Shown here: one piece after another, positions 16,684 through 25,213 of the stretch | How the letters are laid out: the number at the start of each line of letters is the position of its first letter | How positions within the stretch are numbered: position 1 is the stretch's first letter | Assembly (NCBI GenBank): GCA_023390655.1 | Contig: JAEWCL010000004.1 | Coordinates: 1-64,000, forward strand | Length of the DNA stretch: 64,000 nt | Direction: 5' to 3' | From: Bacillota bacterium | Lineage (GTDB): Bacteria > Bacillota > Clostridia > Christensenellales > CAG-138 | The notes under the pieces: generated by a model | What the model was told of the DNA's origin: nothing | Seen by the model: only the letters and a program-made list of their open reading frames with translations | Databases searched by the model: none | Made by a program: the position numbers and the translations under genes

Positions 16684-17309
16684 ACGTTAGCGCCCCCTTC
16701 CTGCGGCTCCGCTTTCTTGTTTTTGCCGATACAATGGTTGATGATCCCAAACGCCACGCCAAGCAGCATCAGACCGCCGGGTACTGCTTTTATGATCAGC
16801 GCCGGCTCAAACGCCTCGCCAAACAACATAGCGCCAAACAGCGTGCCATAGCCAAGCACTTCACGGACAACGCTCAGAACAAGGAGCGCCACCGCAAACA
16901 GCAGGCCCACAACGACGCCGTCAATGCCGGCGGAAACAATGCCAAGCTTTTCCGCATGAACGCGGGCAAGCAGCATGCAGCTGACCGCTATCAGGGGAAT
17001 ATAGATGCCAAGCTGGCTTTGAAGCGCAGGCATGGACGCCGCAAGCAGCATCTGTACCACCGTTACAACCATGCCGATGATGAGCACAAACGCAAACGGG
17101 CGAATCGTCTCAGAAAGCAGATTGCGTACGAGCGCAATAAGCAAATTGGAGAGTACGAGCGCCGCGGCAGTCGCAAGGCCAAGTCCCAGGCCGTTACCCG
17201 CAGTGGATGTGACCGCAAGCGTCGCGCACAGCGCCACCGCAAGACGGAACGCCACATTCTCGGACAGGATGCCGCCAAAGAACGCACTGGTCATTTTTTT
17301 CTGTTTCAT
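16680..17309 (-). CDS. rnfE: Rnf electron transport complex subunit E
   Basis: 209-residue membrane subunit homologous to RnfA (RnfE/NqrD). SENVAFRLAVALCATLAVTS and IGIYIPLIAVSCMLLARV-like segments and VREVLGYGTLFGAML near residue 160 mark the family. It overlaps rnfD by four bases at its start and rnfA by four at its end. In canonical clostridial operons rnfG stands between rnfD and rnfE; here the two touch directly, so rnfG is missing. Confidence 0.92.
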   Translation of the reverse strand: MKQKKMTSAFFGGILSENVAFRLAVALCATLAVTSTAGNGLGLGLATAAALVLSNLLIALVRNLLSETIRPFAFVLIIGMVVTVVQMLLAASMPALQSQLGIYIPLIAVSCMLLARVHAEKLGIVSAGIDGVVVGLLFAVALLVLSVVREVLGYGTLFGAMLFGEAFEPALIIKAVPGGLMLLGVAFGIINHCIGKNKKAEPQEGGANV

Positions 17310-18253
17310 GCTTTTGCCTCCTGAACGGACGAACCATAGACCCTGGGCTTGATGTACTTATCGATCAGCGGGGTAACGAGGTTCATCAGCAGTATCGCAT
17401 AGGTAACGCCCTCGGGATAGCTGCCGTAGGCGCGGATGACGGCAAGAATAACGCCGCAGCCCACCGCAAACCATGCCTGGCCTTTTACCGTCATGGGGCT
17501 TGTTGTGTAATCCGTCGCCATAAAGACCGCGCCGAACATCACGCCGCCCGAAAGAATGGCCTTTAACGGCTCGCCGTCAAACGTAAACGCGCCCTGCGGG
17601 CCCATGACCCAGGCAAGCAGCGCCGTCACGCCGAGGAAGATGACGGGCACGTGGGGGAATATCGTCCTTCTCGCAATGAGGTAGACAAGGCCGATGAGAA
17701 TGGCAATCTTGCTGACCTCACCGATGCAGCCCGGGATATTGCCAAGGAACATGTCCATGTTCGTGGCCTGATAGCCCGCGAGCACCGTGGGGGAAGAGAC
17801 CGCGTCCACGCCGGAGAACGCCGTGGGAAGTGTGAAGCGCGTCAGATGTACGGGCCAGGAGGCCAGCAGAATCGCGCGCGCAGCAAGCGCGGGATTGACG
17901 AAGTTATCGCCGATGCCGCCAAAGAGCTGCTTGACGAGTATGACCGCAATGGCGCTGCCCAGTACGGCAAGCCACCACGGCGCGCCGACCGGCAGGTTCA
18001 GCCCGAGCAACAGGCCCGTTACGAGCGCCGAAAGGTCGCCCACACGCACGGGCTGCTTCATCAGCTTCTGCCAGATGAACTCCGAAAGCACGGCGGAAGC
18101 CATGCTCAGCACAAGCAGCAGCAGCGCCCTGATTCCAAAGAAGTATACGCCCGCAAGAGAGGTCGGAATCAGTGCGATTACGACGTCGAGCATCAGCTTT
18201 CTTGTATCGTCCGCCTTATGAATATGAGGGGCGGGAGATTGCCTGAATGTCAT
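17306..18253 (-). CDS. rnfD: Rnf electron transport complex subunit D
   Basis: 315-residue membrane flavoprotein (RnfD/NqrB). FSPAPHIHK-like start (SPAPHIHKADDTRK), GDNFVNPALAARAIL, and the C-terminal YPEGVTYAILLMNLVTPLID are family signatures. The covalent FMN site, usually SGAT, reads SSPT in VDAVSSPTVL; the attachment threonine is kept but the two residues before it differ. Coupled to rnfC and rnfE by four-base overlaps. Confidence 0.92.
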   Translation of the reverse strand: MTFRQSPAPHIHKADDTRKLMLDVVIALIPTSLAGVYFFGIRALLLLVLSMASAVLSEFIWQKLMKQPVRVGDLSALVTGLLLGLNLPVGAPWWLAVLGSAIAVILVKQLFGGIGDNFVNPALAARAILLASWPVHLTRFTLPTAFSGVDAVSSPTVLAGYQATNMDMFLGNIPGCIGEVSKIAILIGLVYLIARRTIFPHVPVIFLGVTALLAWVMGPQGAFTFDGEPLKAILSGGVMFGAVFMATDYTTSPMTVKGQAWFAVGCGVILAVIRAYGSYPEGVTYAILLMNLVTPLIDKYIKPRVYGSSVQEAKA

Positions 18254-19599
18254 TTTTTTGCACCTCCCCTTTGCGCAGCCATGATCTGATCCTTCGCCAG
18301 TTTAAACGAAGGGGTAAGCCTGAGCCTCGCCGGGCAGCCGAACGAGCAGCTTCCGCAGACGACACAGTCCATGACATTATTCGCTTCCGCGCCGGCAAGA
18401 TCGCCCGCATCGCAATAATGCTTCATCAGATAAGGCCTGAGGCCCGCAGGGCATACCGCAACGCAGCGCGCGCAGCGGATACAGGGGTTTTCTTCAAATT
18501 CCTTTGCGTCTTCCTTGCAGTATACGACAATGCCGTTGCTCGCCTTGGTCATGGAAACTTCATCGCTGGGCGCGGGAATACCTGTCATTGCGCCGCCGGC
18601 GGTGATTTTGCCGGGCTCCTTGGAGTAGCCGCCGCATTCCTTGATGGCGTCCTCAAATATGGTGCCGATCCTTAGGCGAAGATTTGCAGGCTTGTTGACG
18701 CACCCCGTCACCGTAGTGATGCGGGAGATGAGCGGGCGGCCGGTCGTAACCGCCTCTGCAATGGAGGCCGCGGTGCCGACATTGAGCACGATCACATGCG
18801 CATCAAGCGGGAGCTTCTTTTGCGGAACTTCCCTGCCCGTCACTGCCTGAATGAGCTGCTTTTCACCGCCCTGCGGGTACTTTGTTTTTAGCTCTGCAAC
18901 CTCCACGCCCTCGCGGCCTTCTGCGGCCTTGCGCATGAGCGCGATGGCTTCCGGCTTGTTGTCTTCAATGGCAATCACGCCGCGCTTGACGTTAAGCGCG
19001 CGCATCGCAGCCCTGAGACCATCTACGATCTTTGTGGAATGCTCCAGCATCAGGCGGTAATCCGCCGTCAGGTGGGTTTCGCACTCTGCACCGTTTAAAA
19101 TGATGGTGTCACAGTACATGCCTTCGCGCACGGTGAGCTTGACATGCGTGGGAAAGCAGGCGCCGCCCATGCCGCAGATACCGGCGTTTTTGACGGCGGG
19201 AATGATCAGGGAAGGATCCACCGTCTCCACATCGCCAAGTCCTGAAATCCCTTCCACCCATTCATCCTTGCGGTCATTTTGAATAGTGACGCACATCACG
19301 GGATTGGGAGAAAGCTGCTGCTTGAGAGAAACGTCAATGACTTCGCCCGAGACGCTCGCATGCACAGGCAATCCCAATGGGCCTACCGGCTCGCCGATCA
19401 TTTGGCCAAGTTTGACGTAATCCCCCTTCTGAACGCAGGGCGTGCTGGGTGCGCCCAAATGCATGCCCATCAGGATACATACCTTATCCGCTACAAAGTC
19501 CCTCACCGGGAGGTCCTTCGTGGGAAGCTTGCCTTCATGCGAATCGTGCATGGGATAAACGCCACCCTTAAAGGTTAGCTTTGGCAAAGCTGACACCAT
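18250..19599 (-). CDS. rnfC: Rnf electron transport complex subunit C
   Basis: 449-residue peripheral subunit that binds NADH, FMN and two 4Fe-4S clusters. TFKGGVYP at the start is the RnfC N-terminal motif; the clusters are bound by CIRCARCVAVCP and CVVCGSCSFGCP near the C-terminus. The start is uncertain: ATG 19599 lies directly against AGAAAGG, GTG 19596 follows, and a TTG gives MPKLTFKGGV which matches relatives best. First gene of the operon, preceded by an attenuator-like leader. Confidence 0.92.
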   Translation of the reverse strand: MVSALPKLTFKGGVYPMHDSHEGKLPTKDLPVRDFVADKVCILMGMHLGAPSTPCVQKGDYVKLGQMIGEPVGPLGLPVHASVSGEVIDVSLKQQLSPNPVMCVTIQNDRKDEWVEGISGLGDVETVDPSLIIPAVKNAGICGMGGACFPTHVKLTVREGMYCDTIILNGAECETHLTADYRLMLEHSTKIVDGLRAAMRALNVKRGVIAIEDNKPEAIALMRKAAEGREGVEVAELKTKYPQGGEKQLIQAVTGREVPQKKLPLDAHVIVLNVGTAASIAEAVTTGRPLISRITTVTGCVNKPANLRLRIGTIFEDAIKECGGYSKEPGKITAGGAMTGIPAPSDEVSMTKASNGIVVYCKEDAKEFEENPCIRCARCVAVCPAGLRPYLMKHYCDAGDLAGAEANNVMDCVVCGSCSFGCPARLRLTPSFKLAKDQIMAAQRGGAKK

Positions 19600-19635
19600 C
19601 CTTTCTATTTCTTCCGTAAACTCTATTTGATACAA

Positions 19636-19740
19636 CAAAAAAGGGTATGCTCACCCTTTCCTGAAGAACGCTATTGATTGAGCAAGCCGACTGTTTTCAT
19701 ACGCATTTCTGTCCCCGTCAAATCCGTTAGTATTATAACA
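19636..19740 (-). promoter_or_regulatory. rnf promoter and attenuator-like leader
   Basis: On the minus strand an extended -10, TGTTATAAT (19732-19740), starts a leader of about 125 bases; the -35 is weak. The leader holds an 11-codon open frame ATG-to-TAG (19706-19671, peptide MRMKTVGLLNQ) behind GGGGA, then a seven-base-pair hairpin AAAGGGT/ACCCTTT (19653-19659 with 19640-19646) followed by T6. TGCTC inside the small frame can pair with GAGCA of the hairpin loop, an arrangement seen in attenuators. Not matched to a known class. Confidence 0.45.
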
Positions 19741-19807
19741 TGCCCCCTGTGGTTTTGCATCATTAATTTGCTGAATAATTATCAAAAGCCCGAACAGGCT
19801 AAAGAGT

Positions 19808-20176
19808 ATGCAGACGAACGAAAAGACTTCCCGCATCCCACTCTATATTGCAGCCATTTGCACAGGCATTGCAAACGGCTTGTTTGGCGCAGGGGGCGGC
19901 ATGCTTGCCGTGGTGGTGTTGGAGCGTATGTCGAAGCTCAAAAGCAGCGAAGCGCATGCAACTGCCCTTCTGATTATGCTTCCGCTTTCCATCGTAAGTA
20001 TCATTGTCTATCTGATCCGGGGCGCCATCCAATTTGACTTTGTCCCCATTGTCACCTTGGGCGTATTGCCGGGCAGCTTTTTGGGCGCAAAGCTTTTGGG
20101 AAAAATGCGCTCCGTCTGGATCGACCGGCTGTTTTCCCTGCTGATGCTCGCCGCGGGCGTCCGGTTGCTGCTATGA
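19808..20176 (+). CDS. Half-size TauE/SafE family permease, subunit 1
   Basis: 122 residues with four membrane segments; the repeat motif of the family is GIANGLFGAGGGMLAVV near residue 20. Full-length TauE/SafE anion (sulfite/sulfoacetate-type) exporters have two such halves and about 250 residues. Here the second half is the next gene, overlapping by four bases, so the pair probably forms a heterodimeric transporter. The ribosome site is poor (AAAGAG). Divergent from rnf. Confidence 0.85.
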   Translation: MQTNEKTSRIPLYIAAICTGIANGLFGAGGGMLAVVVLERMSKLKSSEAHATALLIMLPLSIVSIIVYLIRGAIQFDFVPIVTLGVLPGSFLGAKLLGKMRSVWIDRLFSLLMLAAGVRLLL

Positions 20177-20544
20177 GCGCTCTTTGGTATTTCATAGCCG
20201 GGCTCGCGTCCGGCGTGCTTTCCGGCATGGGCATGGGAGGCGGCACCATCCTCATCCCAATCCTCACGCTCTTTTTAAGCATGGATCAGCATGCGGCCCA
20301 GGGCGTCAACATGCTTGCCTTCCTGCCGGGCGCTCTGCTTGCCCTGTTCATCCACCGGCGCGACGGAAGGCTCAAGGCAAAGACCGCGTTTCCGCTGCTG
20401 CTCTGGGGTGCGATAGGTGCCGTCGGCGGTGCGTTCCTTGCAACGTGCCTGGAGGCGGAGTGGCTGAAAAAGGCATTCGGCGCATTTTTGATCATACTGG
20501 CGTTCTTGCAGTTTGTGCGGTCCGGAAAGAAGAAAAAACAATAA
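20173..20544 (+). CDS. Half-size TauE/SafE family permease, subunit 2
   Basis: 123 residues, four membrane segments, again with the family motif (GLASGVLSGMGMGGGTILIP near residue 10) and a lysine-rich end. It starts inside the stop of the first half (ATGA). The two proteins are clearly related yet diverged, as expected of the two halves of one permease. Substrate unknown. A terminator follows. Confidence 0.85.
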   Translation: MSALWYFIAGLASGVLSGMGMGGGTILIPILTLFLSMDQHAAQGVNMLAFLPGALLALFIHRRDGRLKAKTAFPLLLWGAIGAVGGAFLATCLEAEWLKKAFGAFLIILAFLQFVRSGKKKKQ

Positions 20545-20553
20545 TACTATTGA

Positions 20554-20592
20554 AGAACCCGCCGTTTTAAAAAGGCGGGTTCTACTTTTATT
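20554..20592 (+). terminator. Terminator after the TauE/SafE pair
   Basis: Stem AGAACCCGCC/GGCGGGTTCT (20554-20563 with 20574-20583), loop GTTTTAAAAA, followed by ACTTTTATTT. It lies between convergent transcripts and overlaps the end of csrA's downstream side, but the minus-strand side has no T-run. Confidence 0.65.
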
Positions 20593-20797
20593 TGCTTTGA
20601 AAATTAATGGTCGGCGCGTTGATAGCGGTTTTATTGATATCCACCGTCTGGTCAAGGAGTTCCTTGCGGAAGATGCGCGTATCCTTGGGGGCATTGATCC
20701 CAAGGCGCACCCTGTCGCCTTCCACGGCTACCACTTCTATTGTAATGTCCGGGCCAATCGAGAGAACTTCACCGGCTTTTCGCGAAAGAACCAGCAT
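20588..20797 (-). CDS. csrA: Carbon storage regulator CsrA
   Basis: 69-residue RNA-binding dimer that blocks translation of flagellin and other mRNAs at GGA sites. MLVLSRKAGEVLSIG and GDRVRLGINAPKD with the RNA-contacting arginine are diagnostic. Its start overlaps the end of fliW by 29 bases and AAAGGAGGGG precedes it. FliW next door is the protein that sequesters CsrA, the standard partner switch with flagellin in Bacillota. Confidence 0.96.
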   Translation of the reverse strand: MLVLSRKAGEVLSIGPDITIEVVAVEGDRVRLGINAPKDTRIFRKELLDQTVDINKTAINAPTINFQSK

Positions 20798-21251
20798 CCG
20801 CTTCCCCTCCTTTCAACTTTTGCATGACTGCATCGTAGATCGGAAAACGGACGGGAAGGTCCGTCGCGTCGATGACGAGTTGCTTGCCTGCGCCAAGCTT
20901 CAGGTTGATGATGATGGGGGCGGCCAGATTGACCGTCATCTTTTCGATATTCTCGGGAATCACAACGACATTCAGGATCAAAAGGTCATTGTTGTTATCC
21001 ACTTCCAGACCCTTGAGCTCATTTTCCCGGATTTCAATATAGTAATCTTCGAGCAGTTCGAACGGAATGACCACAGGAAGAGAAATATATTTATTTTCTG
21101 TGGATTGCAGCCAATACAACGGCTTGGTTTCGTTGATTTCCAGAATGATAAATTTGTGAAGCTCCTCAAACCCCGGTATGCCATTGGGGAAATCAATGAT
21201 CTTACTGTCATTCAGGTCAAAATCCCCAAACCTGGCCGTTTCAATCAGCAT
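20769..21251 (-). CDS. fliW: Flagellar assembly factor FliW
   Basis: 160 residues. Binds CsrA and releases it in exchange for flagellin, so that flagellin synthesis follows export. FPNGIPGFEELHKFI near residue 21 and the LLILNVVVIPEN core are typical. The C-terminal 20 residues overlap csrA. Operon order flgK-flgL-DUF6470-fliW-csrA equals that of Bacillus (yviE-fliW-csrA). Confidence 0.94.
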   Translation of the reverse strand: MLIETARFGDFDLNDSKIIDFPNGIPGFEELHKFIILEINETKPLYWLQSTENKYISLPVVIPFELLEDYYIEIRENELKGLEVDNNNDLLILNVVVIPENIEKMTVNLAAPIIINLKLGAGKQLVIDATDLPVRFPIYDAVMQKLKGGEADAGSFAKSR

Positions 21252-21287
21252 TGCCTGAACCCCCTCCGTCCTTAAAAAAGAACATGC

Positions 21288-21875
21288 TTATATTTCTTTG
21301 TTCACCTTGTTTCCCGTTCCCGGGATATGTTCCAGGTTGACGCGTATCTGCACGAGCGGCCTGTTCCTCAGGCGCACCTCTACAGCATAGGGTTCCCATT
21401 CGATGGTGGGCCTGAAATCCTTGTCCCATTCGATCTGCAGTACCGGGTCCGTCCATTCAATGGTACAATATCCGGGATCCCATTCGATGCGCGCCTTCTC
21501 CTTGGGCATCAGGCCGATATTCAGCTCCGGCATATCTTTGACGGAAACCGAAACCGCTATCTTTTCAAACGCCTGCGGATCGTTTACATTCTTTAACGTA
21601 TCTCCCCGCTGTACAATATCCGCGATTGCCTCCATGCCCTTTTGCTTGCCCTTTTGGGCAAAGATCTTGCCCAGCTGGAACGGAGAGGCGGTACCGCTCG
21701 AAGCCCGTACATCTTCCCAATTGATATCAAATGAAGGCAACTTGCGCTCAATCTTCATTTGCGGAAGGTCGCGTTTGATTTTAAAAGTCGGTTTTGGATG
21801 CTGGATATAGAGCTTCGCGGGGCGTGACGTAATCTCAATCATTGCACGCTCTGTATGAATGCTTAGCGAGTTCAT
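21288..21875 (-). CDS. DUF6470 family protein (YviE-like)
   Basis: 195 residues, beta-rich and unusually full of tryptophan in short repeats such as CTIEWTDPVLQIEWDKD and PTIEWEPY. Proteins of this family sit between flgL and fliW in Bacillota flagellar operons; their function is unknown. Start ATG 21875 has GGGGGTG 9 bases upstream; an internal ATG 33 bases later is also possible. Confidence 0.85.
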   Translation of the reverse strand: MNSLSIHTERAMIEITSRPAKLYIQHPKPTFKIKRDLPQMKIERKLPSFDINWEDVRASSGTASPFQLGKIFAQKGKQKGMEAIADIVQRGDTLKNVNDPQAFEKIAVSVSVKDMPELNIGLMPKEKARIEWDPGYCTIEWTDPVLQIEWDKDFRPTIEWEPYAVEVRLRNRPLVQIRVNLEHIPGTGNKVNKEI

Positions 21876-21894
21876 TATATCACACCCCCGTTTC

Positions 21895-22827
21895 TTACTT
21901 CAAATAATCCACAAGCGTCGGCTGCAAAATATTGGAGCCGATTTTGAGCGCAAAGAGATAGACGGACTCCGCCATCTTGTACTGCATGATCGCATCGGCC
22001 TGATCTACGTCTTCCACCTTGGATTTGATATCGGTATAGTTGATTTCATCCTCTTCATACCGGTTTTCGATCATCGTCAGGCGGTTGCTCCTCGCCCCGA
22101 TTTCCGCCGTCCTCGCCATCACATCGGACTGGAGGTTTTCAAATTTCGTCATGAACTCGCCCAGCTCCGACTCGGAGCTGCCATTCTGCAGCGCTGTTGT
22201 AAACTGGCCGAGTATGTTAAAGATGTTGCTTTCGCCGCTGCCCAAAAGTTCAATACCGTTGATGGTTGCGGTCATCGTCATGTCATACCCGAGCTCAATG
22301 ACGGTATTTTTCCCTGCCTGCTCCTGCAGCGCGACGTTGTTGATGGTGACATCCAGGCCGTTATATAACAGGTTTCCTGCAGCATCAAGCGTAAAGGGCG
22401 CTTTTGTGGCATTATGGCCGCCAAAGATATATTGATTGGCAACCTTGGTGTTGCCCAATGTCATCACATGTTCTTTGAACTGCGCCATTTCCTCGGCAAC
22501 CTTTTGCCGGTCCGAGTCCTCGAGCGTACCGGTAGAAGTCTGCACCGCGCGCTCATATGCGGTCTGGAGCACCTTGTTCAGCTCGGAGAGAACCGTTTCC
22601 GTCTGCTTGAGAATATCCTGCGCAGAACCCACATTTTCTTTGTATTGGTTAATGCGTGCAAGCTTTACGCGCGCGTTCATGCTTCCGAGTACGCCTACAG
22701 GGTCGTCGGAAAGCTTCGTGATGCGCTTTCCGGTGGAAAGCTGCATCTGGTATTTCTGCAGTGAAGTCAGATTGGTGTTTAAATTCGCCAAAAACGAATT
22801 GGACATCATATTTGTGGTTACACGCAT
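21895..22827 (-). CDS. flgL: Flagellar hook-associated protein 3 FlgL
   Basis: 310 residues; second hook-filament junction protein, exported by the flagellar apparatus. The flagellin-like N-terminus RVTTNMMSNSFLANLNTN and C-terminal DVDQADAIMQYKMAESVY helices that form the D0/D1 core are intact. Directly after flgK in the late operon. Chaperoned by FlgN. Confidence 0.94.
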   Translation of the reverse strand: MRVTTNMMSNSFLANLNTNLTSLQKYQMQLSTGKRITKLSDDPVGVLGSMNARVKLARINQYKENVGSAQDILKQTETVLSELNKVLQTAYERAVQTSTGTLEDSDRQKVAEEMAQFKEHVMTLGNTKVANQYIFGGHNATKAPFTLDAAGNLLYNGLDVTINNVALQEQAGKNTVIELGYDMTMTATINGIELLGSGESNIFNILGQFTTALQNGSSESELGEFMTKFENLQSDVMARTAEIGARSNRLTMIENRYEEDEINYTDIKSKVEDVDQADAIMQYKMAESVYLFALKIGSNILQPTLVDYLK

Positions 22828-22865
22828 AGCATCTTCACCCTGCCTTTCTTTTGCATCGTTCTAAA

Positions 22866-24365
22866 CTATCTGCCCACCATGCCCGTTCCGTTGATCAGCT
22901 TATCGAGCGCCTCGTCAATCGCGTTGATGATCCGGGAGGAGGCGTTGTACATATGCTGGAACTTCATCAGCTGGATGATCTCCTCATCCACCGATACGCC
23001 GGAGACGGACTCTTTGCGGGTTTCAAGGTTTGCAACCAGCGCCTGCTGACTGGTGAGCATATTGGTGCAATGGGAGCTCGCTACGCCAAGCTCCACCGCG
23101 AGATTTTTCAAAAATCCTTCAAAGCTTGTGTTGGCCATGACCGCGCTTGATGTGCCCAGACCCGCAAGCAACAATGCAATGTCGGCATTCTTGGTTTCCG
23201 GCGCCGTGGAAGAAAGATCAATTTCCTTGCTGGACGCCGCAATTTTGTATACGTCGTTGAGCACCGCGTCTGAAATTTTGAAATTCCCGGCCGTAATCGA
23301 GGAGTAATCCTCAACGCCCCCCACAACAGCTACATCAAAGAGGTAAACACCGGTTTGGGAAGCTACCGAATCGTGCGGCATTGTCCAGCCAGTCTTATGA
23401 ATGTCGTTGAACTGCTTTGCAATGCCCCGCACAAGGTTGTTGAGGCCTTCTATCATATAGGGAATCCCGATATCGTCGGCTGTGCTCCCGTCGCGCAGCT
23501 GCTTATACCCTGCCAGCTTTCCGTTGGTATAGTTGACCTGGGTCTCCGCCGCATCCGTCAAATGTACGGAATAAAAACCGTCTGCATCCGCCTTCACCTT
23601 TAAATCGGTAGAGGCGCCGTGATTCACAACGGTGTTTCCCGCGATGGTAACGCTCAACTGCCCTTGCGAGTTTGTGCTATATTCCATATCCACCAGGGTA
23701 GAAAGCTCATCAAGCAGCAGATTGCGCTTATCCCGCAAGTCATTCGCATTTTCGCCGCTGAGCTCATAGGTTTCGATACTGAGGTTATAGTCCGCAATGG
23801 ATTTTGTAATTTCGTTGATCCGGTTTGTCGTTACTTGAATGGAATCGTTCATTTGATTCCTGAGATCGGTCAGCTGCTTATAATAATGGTTGAACGTCTG
23901 TGTAAGCGTGATGGCCGATTGCTGCATGTTGGTACGGATTTCCTTGCTGACAGGATCTTTTGATAGCTCCTGCACACTGTCAAAGAAATTGGAAAGGCAG
24001 GACGCCAGGCTTGCCTTGTCATTTTCACTCAGCAGCGATTGAAACAGCGACTCCATGTAGTTCATCTCTTCCGCGCGCGTCGTCCATTGGCCCAAGCCGG
24101 AATATTCGCTGCGCAGCGCGCGGTCCACATAGGCGTTGCGCAACTGTTCCACAGCATCGACATTGACGCCCTTGCCGACCGCTCCGTTCGCTAGAGGCAG
24201 ATACCTTGCCGTGAGCGCGCCGGGGACAACGGATACCAGCGAAAGCCGCTGCCTGGTATATCCCGCCGTATCGGCATTGGCAATGTTATGTCCGGCCAGG
24301 TTCATGCCTTTTTGGCTGACATAGAGCCCGGTTTTTGCAATTTCCAGTCCGTAAAATGATGACAT
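22866..24365 (-). CDS. flgK: Flagellar hook-associated protein 1 FlgK
   Basis: 499 residues; first hook-filament junction protein. GLEIAKTGLYVSQKGMNLAGHNIANADTAGY is the axial-protein N-terminal signature, the C-terminal SGVSVDEEIIQLMKFQHMY the matching helix. GAGGGAAT precedes the ATG. Between flgN and flgL in the late flagellar operon. Confidence 0.95.
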   Translation of the reverse strand: MSSFYGLEIAKTGLYVSQKGMNLAGHNIANADTAGYTRQRLSLVSVVPGALTARYLPLANGAVGKGVNVDAVEQLRNAYVDRALRSEYSGLGQWTTRAEEMNYMESLFQSLLSENDKASLASCLSNFFDSVQELSKDPVSKEIRTNMQQSAITLTQTFNHYYKQLTDLRNQMNDSIQVTTNRINEITKSIADYNLSIETYELSGENANDLRDKRNLLLDELSTLVDMEYSTNSQGQLSVTIAGNTVVNHGASTDLKVKADADGFYSVHLTDAAETQVNYTNGKLAGYKQLRDGSTADDIGIPYMIEGLNNLVRGIAKQFNDIHKTGWTMPHDSVASQTGVYLFDVAVVGGVEDYSSITAGNFKISDAVLNDVYKIAASSKEIDLSSTAPETKNADIALLLAGLGTSSAVMANTSFEGFLKNLAVELGVASSHCTNMLTSQQALVANLETRKESVSGVSVDEEIIQLMKFQHMYNASSRIINAIDEALDKLINGTGMVGR

Positions 24366-24371
24366 ATTCCC

Positions 24372-24872
24372 TCACGCTTCCTGGTCAATAAACCGTCGGC
24401 CCGAATGCACTTCGGTGTTGATATGTCCGGTACTGGCATAGGTGCCGCCCACCGGTTTTGCCTGCATCAATATGTCCATTTGGAAAGAGGTATACTGCAA
24501 CTGCATCTGCAGCAGGTTTTGATTCAGATCATTGAGTTCCGAGAGCTCCCGGATCACTTCTTGATACCTCTCCCGGATATGGTCAAGCTCGCCGCGTTCT
24601 TCTATGGAAAGATCTTTTACAATATAATCAAACGTGACCTTACCCGCATAGGCATTCTCCTGCGCAATGCGGTCAAACAGGGATTCCCTGCGCCCGGAGA
24701 TATCGCCTAGGCGGCAAAGCTCTTCATCCTCAAGCTTTACAAGCATCGACAACTCATCCAGGTCATTTCCGATCAACGCCGTTTTCTTCTGTTTTGCGTA
24801 CTGCAGCAGGCCAACATAGATTTCCAGCTCGCACGCCATCAGATATTCAAGCTCATGAATCAGTTCTTGCAT
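24372..24872 (-). CDS. flgN: FlgN family flagellar export chaperone
   Basis: 166 residues, almost wholly helical, with leucine/glutamate-rich coiled coils (LEYLMACELEIYVGLLQYAKQ and ELSELNDLNQNLLQMQLQ). Position between flgM and flgK and size define it as FlgN, the chaperone of FlgK and FlgL. ATG 24872 with GAGGA six bases before it is preferred to the TTG two codons upstream. Confidence 0.88.
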   Translation of the reverse strand: MQELIHELEYLMACELEIYVGLLQYAKQKKTALIGNDLDELSMLVKLEDEELCRLGDISGRRESLFDRIAQENAYAGKVTFDYIVKDLSIEERGELDHIRERYQEVIRELSELNDLNQNLLQMQLQYTSFQMDILMQAKPVGGTYASTGHINTEVHSGRRFIDQEA

Positions 24873-24902
24873 AAGCAATCCTCAGTTTCGCCGCCCGGCA
24901 GG

Positions 24903-25181
24903 CTAGATTTCAAATATTTTCTCTGCTACCTTGTCCGCAGGCACATAGTACGTGTTGTTGTCAATTTTCTGCTTGATTGCGTTGATCCTCGCCAGACGCG
25001 CCGGGTCCTGCGCCTGAAGCGTCTCGCGCGCGGATTTAAGCGCTGCGGAAAAAGACTTTGCGGTTGCAGAGAGTTCAACCTGATCTGACATCATGGTACG
25101 GGTCGTTACCACCGGCTGTATATCCCTGACACACAGATACTGGCTGTAAATTTCCTTAGGCGGAATTGAATTGACTCTCAT
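24903..25181 (-). CDS. flgM: Anti-sigma-28 factor FlgM
   Basis: 92 residues. The C-terminal half (VELSATAKSF, RLARINAIKQKIDNNTYYV, PADKVAEKI) is the SigD-binding part of FlgM. It holds SigD inactive until the hook is finished and FlgM is exported. SigD is encoded in this window at 28239-28994, and several sigma-28-type promoters are present. Confidence 0.93.
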   Translation of the reverse strand: MRVNSIPPKEIYSQYLCVRDIQPVVTTRTMMSDQVELSATAKSFSAALKSARETLQAQDPARLARINAIKQKIDNNTYYVPADKVAEKIFEI

Positions 25182-25213
25182 ATTCTCACTTCCCTCTGTG
25201 TACTGCCCTAGAG

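Noticed and set aside
19651..19836. 61-residue minus-strand frame with a hydrophobic start, before rnfC
   Set aside because: It overlaps the TauE start and covers the rnf promoter; no ribosome site, and the composition after the first 25 residues is not protein-like.
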